Source: DASQDT01 sp036380435 (GTDB lineage Bacteria > Acidobacteriota > Blastocatellia > Pyrinomonadales > Pyrinomonadaceae). From it: a stretch of DNA of 34,340 nucleotides. The stretch lies in NCBI GenBank assembly GCA_036380435.1, contig DASVES010000142.1, positions 1 through 34,340 of the forward strand. The letters run 5' to 3'. Shown piece after piece: positions 33,289-34,340 of the stretch (positions within the stretch are counted from its first letter, which is position 1; each line of letters opens with the position of its first letter). The notes under the pieces were generated by a model, which was not told the origin of the DNA, did no database searches, and saw nothing but the letters and a program-made list of their open reading frames with translations. The position numbers and the translations under genes are program-made.

Positions 33289-34188
33289 TCAACGCCTCGT
33301 GAACGTTACGGCGACCGGAATGGTCGGAAAAATTCTGTCACGCGGGAACTGCGAGGGCGCGGGGCGGGCGGTGAAGCGGTAGAGGCCGCCGAAGAGTTCG
33401 GTGAGGCAACGGAGGTAGACAGTCGTCATTTCGGCGGGCGTGCTCAAGGACGCTGAGCGGATGATCTGGGCGATGCGCGCGCCGCGCTGGAGCGAGCGCG
33501 CCCAGCGGTTGCGGCGGTAAATCTGCTCCAGCTCTCGGAGACGCGCGGGGTCGTTGTATTCGAGCATGGCGCGCAGGTAGTAGATGGCGTGGAGCGGGTG
33601 GTCGGGCGAGACGCCCTTGCCGCGCGTCCAGGCGAGGCCGCCGATCATGTCGGCGACCGTGTCGAGGCCGAGACGGTGCAGGTCGGGCAGGATGGCGTGG
33701 TGCTCGACGGCCTCCATCAAAGCGCCCGTGAGTTCCATCTCGTTCAGCTCGCCGAGGGGCACGCGGGGCGACGAGCCGGCCTCGTCGAACATGAAGGCGG
33801 GGAAGCCCCGCGCGCGCTGGCGCAGGTGGAGTATCTCGTGCGTGAGGGTCGCTTCGAGCCGCTTCCTGTTCGCGGCAGTCTGGAAGTTGAAGTTGATGCG
33901 GATGACCGCCGCGCCGCGCTCGGTGACGTAGTTCTCGCCGCCGACGAAGCCCTCGCCCCCGTCCTCCGGGCCGAGCTGCGCGAACTCGGCGTAGACCTCG
34001 CGGCCCAGCTTTCGCTCAACCTCTTCAAGCCACGCGGCCACCTCCGGGCGCAACTTGAGACCGAGCAGCACGCGCTCGCGCGCGGGGTTCTGCCCGGCGG
34101 CAGTTTGCGGACGGGGCTGTGCGGCGGGCGCGACTACGGCGAGAGCCAGCGCGCAGATGAGCAAGGCCGTGCGGCGAAGGTTAATCAT
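33289..34188 (-). CDS. Secreted HEXXH-containing hypothetical protein
   Basis: A 299-residue protein with a signal peptide (cleavage near PAAQP). It contains HEILH at residues 117-121, a zinc-metallopeptidase signature, and a downstream Glu/His-rich segment (ELTGALMEAVEHH) that may hold the third ligand. The remainder is helical (HPLHAIYYLRAMLEYNDPARL) and not a family I recognise. The start ATG 34188 lies 9 bases after the stop of the sugar-dehydrogenase-like gene, so both are probably cotranscribed. Peptidase function is inferred from the motif alone. Confidence 0.75.
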   Translation of the reverse strand: MINLRRTALLICALALAVVAPAAQPRPQTAAGQNPARERVLLGLKLRPEVAAWLEEVERKLGREVYAEFAQLGPEDGGEGFVGGENYVTERGAAVIRINFNFQTAANRKRLEATLTHEILHLRQRARGFPAFMFDEAGSSPRVPLGELNEMELTGALMEAVEHHAILPDLHRLGLDTVADMIGGLAWTRGKGVSPDHPLHAIYYLRAMLEYNDPARLRELEQIYRRNRWARSLQRGARIAQIIRSASLSTPAEMTTVYLRCLTELFGGLYRFTARPAPSQFPRDRIFPTIPVAVTFTRR

Positions 34189-34197
34189 CCAACACCA

Positions 34198-34340
34198 TCA
34201 CTTTTGATAGACGTAGTAGACGACGCCCGCGTGGTCGTCCGTCATCAGGAAGCCGTTCGCGCCGAAGCGCATGATGTCGCACGGGCGGCCGTTGACGCGG
34301 CCCGCGCTCTTGAAGCCGTCGATAAAAGTCCGTGCGGGGT
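34198..34340 (-). CDS. C-terminus of a sugar dehydrogenase (sorbosone/PQQ-glucose type), partial
   Basis: The window shows only the last 47 residues: GFKSAGRVNGRPCDIMRF, then ANGFLMTDDHAGVVYYVYQ and a final Lys. The pattern G-R-P-x-D-x, then F/L-x-x-D-D-H-A-G-V-V-Y is the C-terminal strand of sorbosone-dehydrogenase-like six-bladed propellers. The rest is beyond the right edge. It lies just upstream of the HEILH gene on the same strand. Confidence 0.6.
   Translation of the reverse strand, partial: PARTFIDGFKSAGRVNGRPCDIMRFGANGFLMTDDHAGVVYYVYQK

Overview
This is a GC-rich, gene-dense bacterial chromosome segment with 32 complete or near-complete genes and two genes cut by the window edges. 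The mixture suggests an Acidobacteriota member, possibly Blastocatellia-like: a futalosine menaquinone pathway, many secreted or lipoprotein peptidases, a PQQ-type propeller protein, Uma2 and long palindromic intergenic repeats. This placement is inference from gene content; no rRNA or other marker is present to prove it.

Layout. (1) 1-4987, minus strand: a partial methyltransferase, mqnE, a Uma2-like gene, a UbiA-type prenyltransferase (mqnP-like), a GNAT acetyltransferase, ubiX and a secreted hypothetical protein. This is one half of the futalosine menaquinone pathway. (2) 5134-9110, plus: larB, an LCAT-like lipoprotein hydrolase and an M1 aminopeptidase. (3) 9395-14539, minus: proS, a TPR-like secreted protein, an S41 peptidase and a TetR regulator. 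(4) 14887-23042, plus: a secreted HELGH metalloprotease with a Cys-rich C-terminal anchor-like tail, a divergent Lgt-family enzyme overlapping it, glyA, a DUF1992 protein, a DinG-like helicase, an orphan MbtH-like protein and queD. (5) 23150-27498, minus: a DICT/GAF/GGDEF diguanylate cyclase, a PaaI-like thioesterase, a YbjQ protein, an alkyltransferase-like protein, a cupin and a cyclase-family hydrolase. (6) 27657-30687, plus: mqnA, an AT-rich secreted hypothetical gene and mqnC, the other half of the futalosine genes. (7) 30977-34340: a small lipoprotein (minus), a PQQ-like propeller (plus), a secreted HEILH protein (minus) and the C-terminus of a sugar-dehydrogenase-like protein (minus).

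Together mqnA, mqnE, mqnC, the UbiA-type gene and ubiX cover much of the route from chorismate to menaquinone. mqnB, mqnD, the UbiD-type decarboxylase and a convincing final methyltransferase are not in the window.

The most striking non-coding structure is a set of intergenic repeats. At least six loci show tandem units with an exact 7-base period, several arranged as long inverted repeats. Two copies of a four-part GC-rich palindromic element lie 24 kb apart. All four convergent gene junctions in the window carry a long palindrome. The most interesting coding observation is the metalloprotease/Lgt-homologue pair, which may be a dedicated lipidation or sorting system for a C-terminal Cys-rich tail. 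No tRNA, rRNA, CRISPR array, transposase or prophage gene was recognised.
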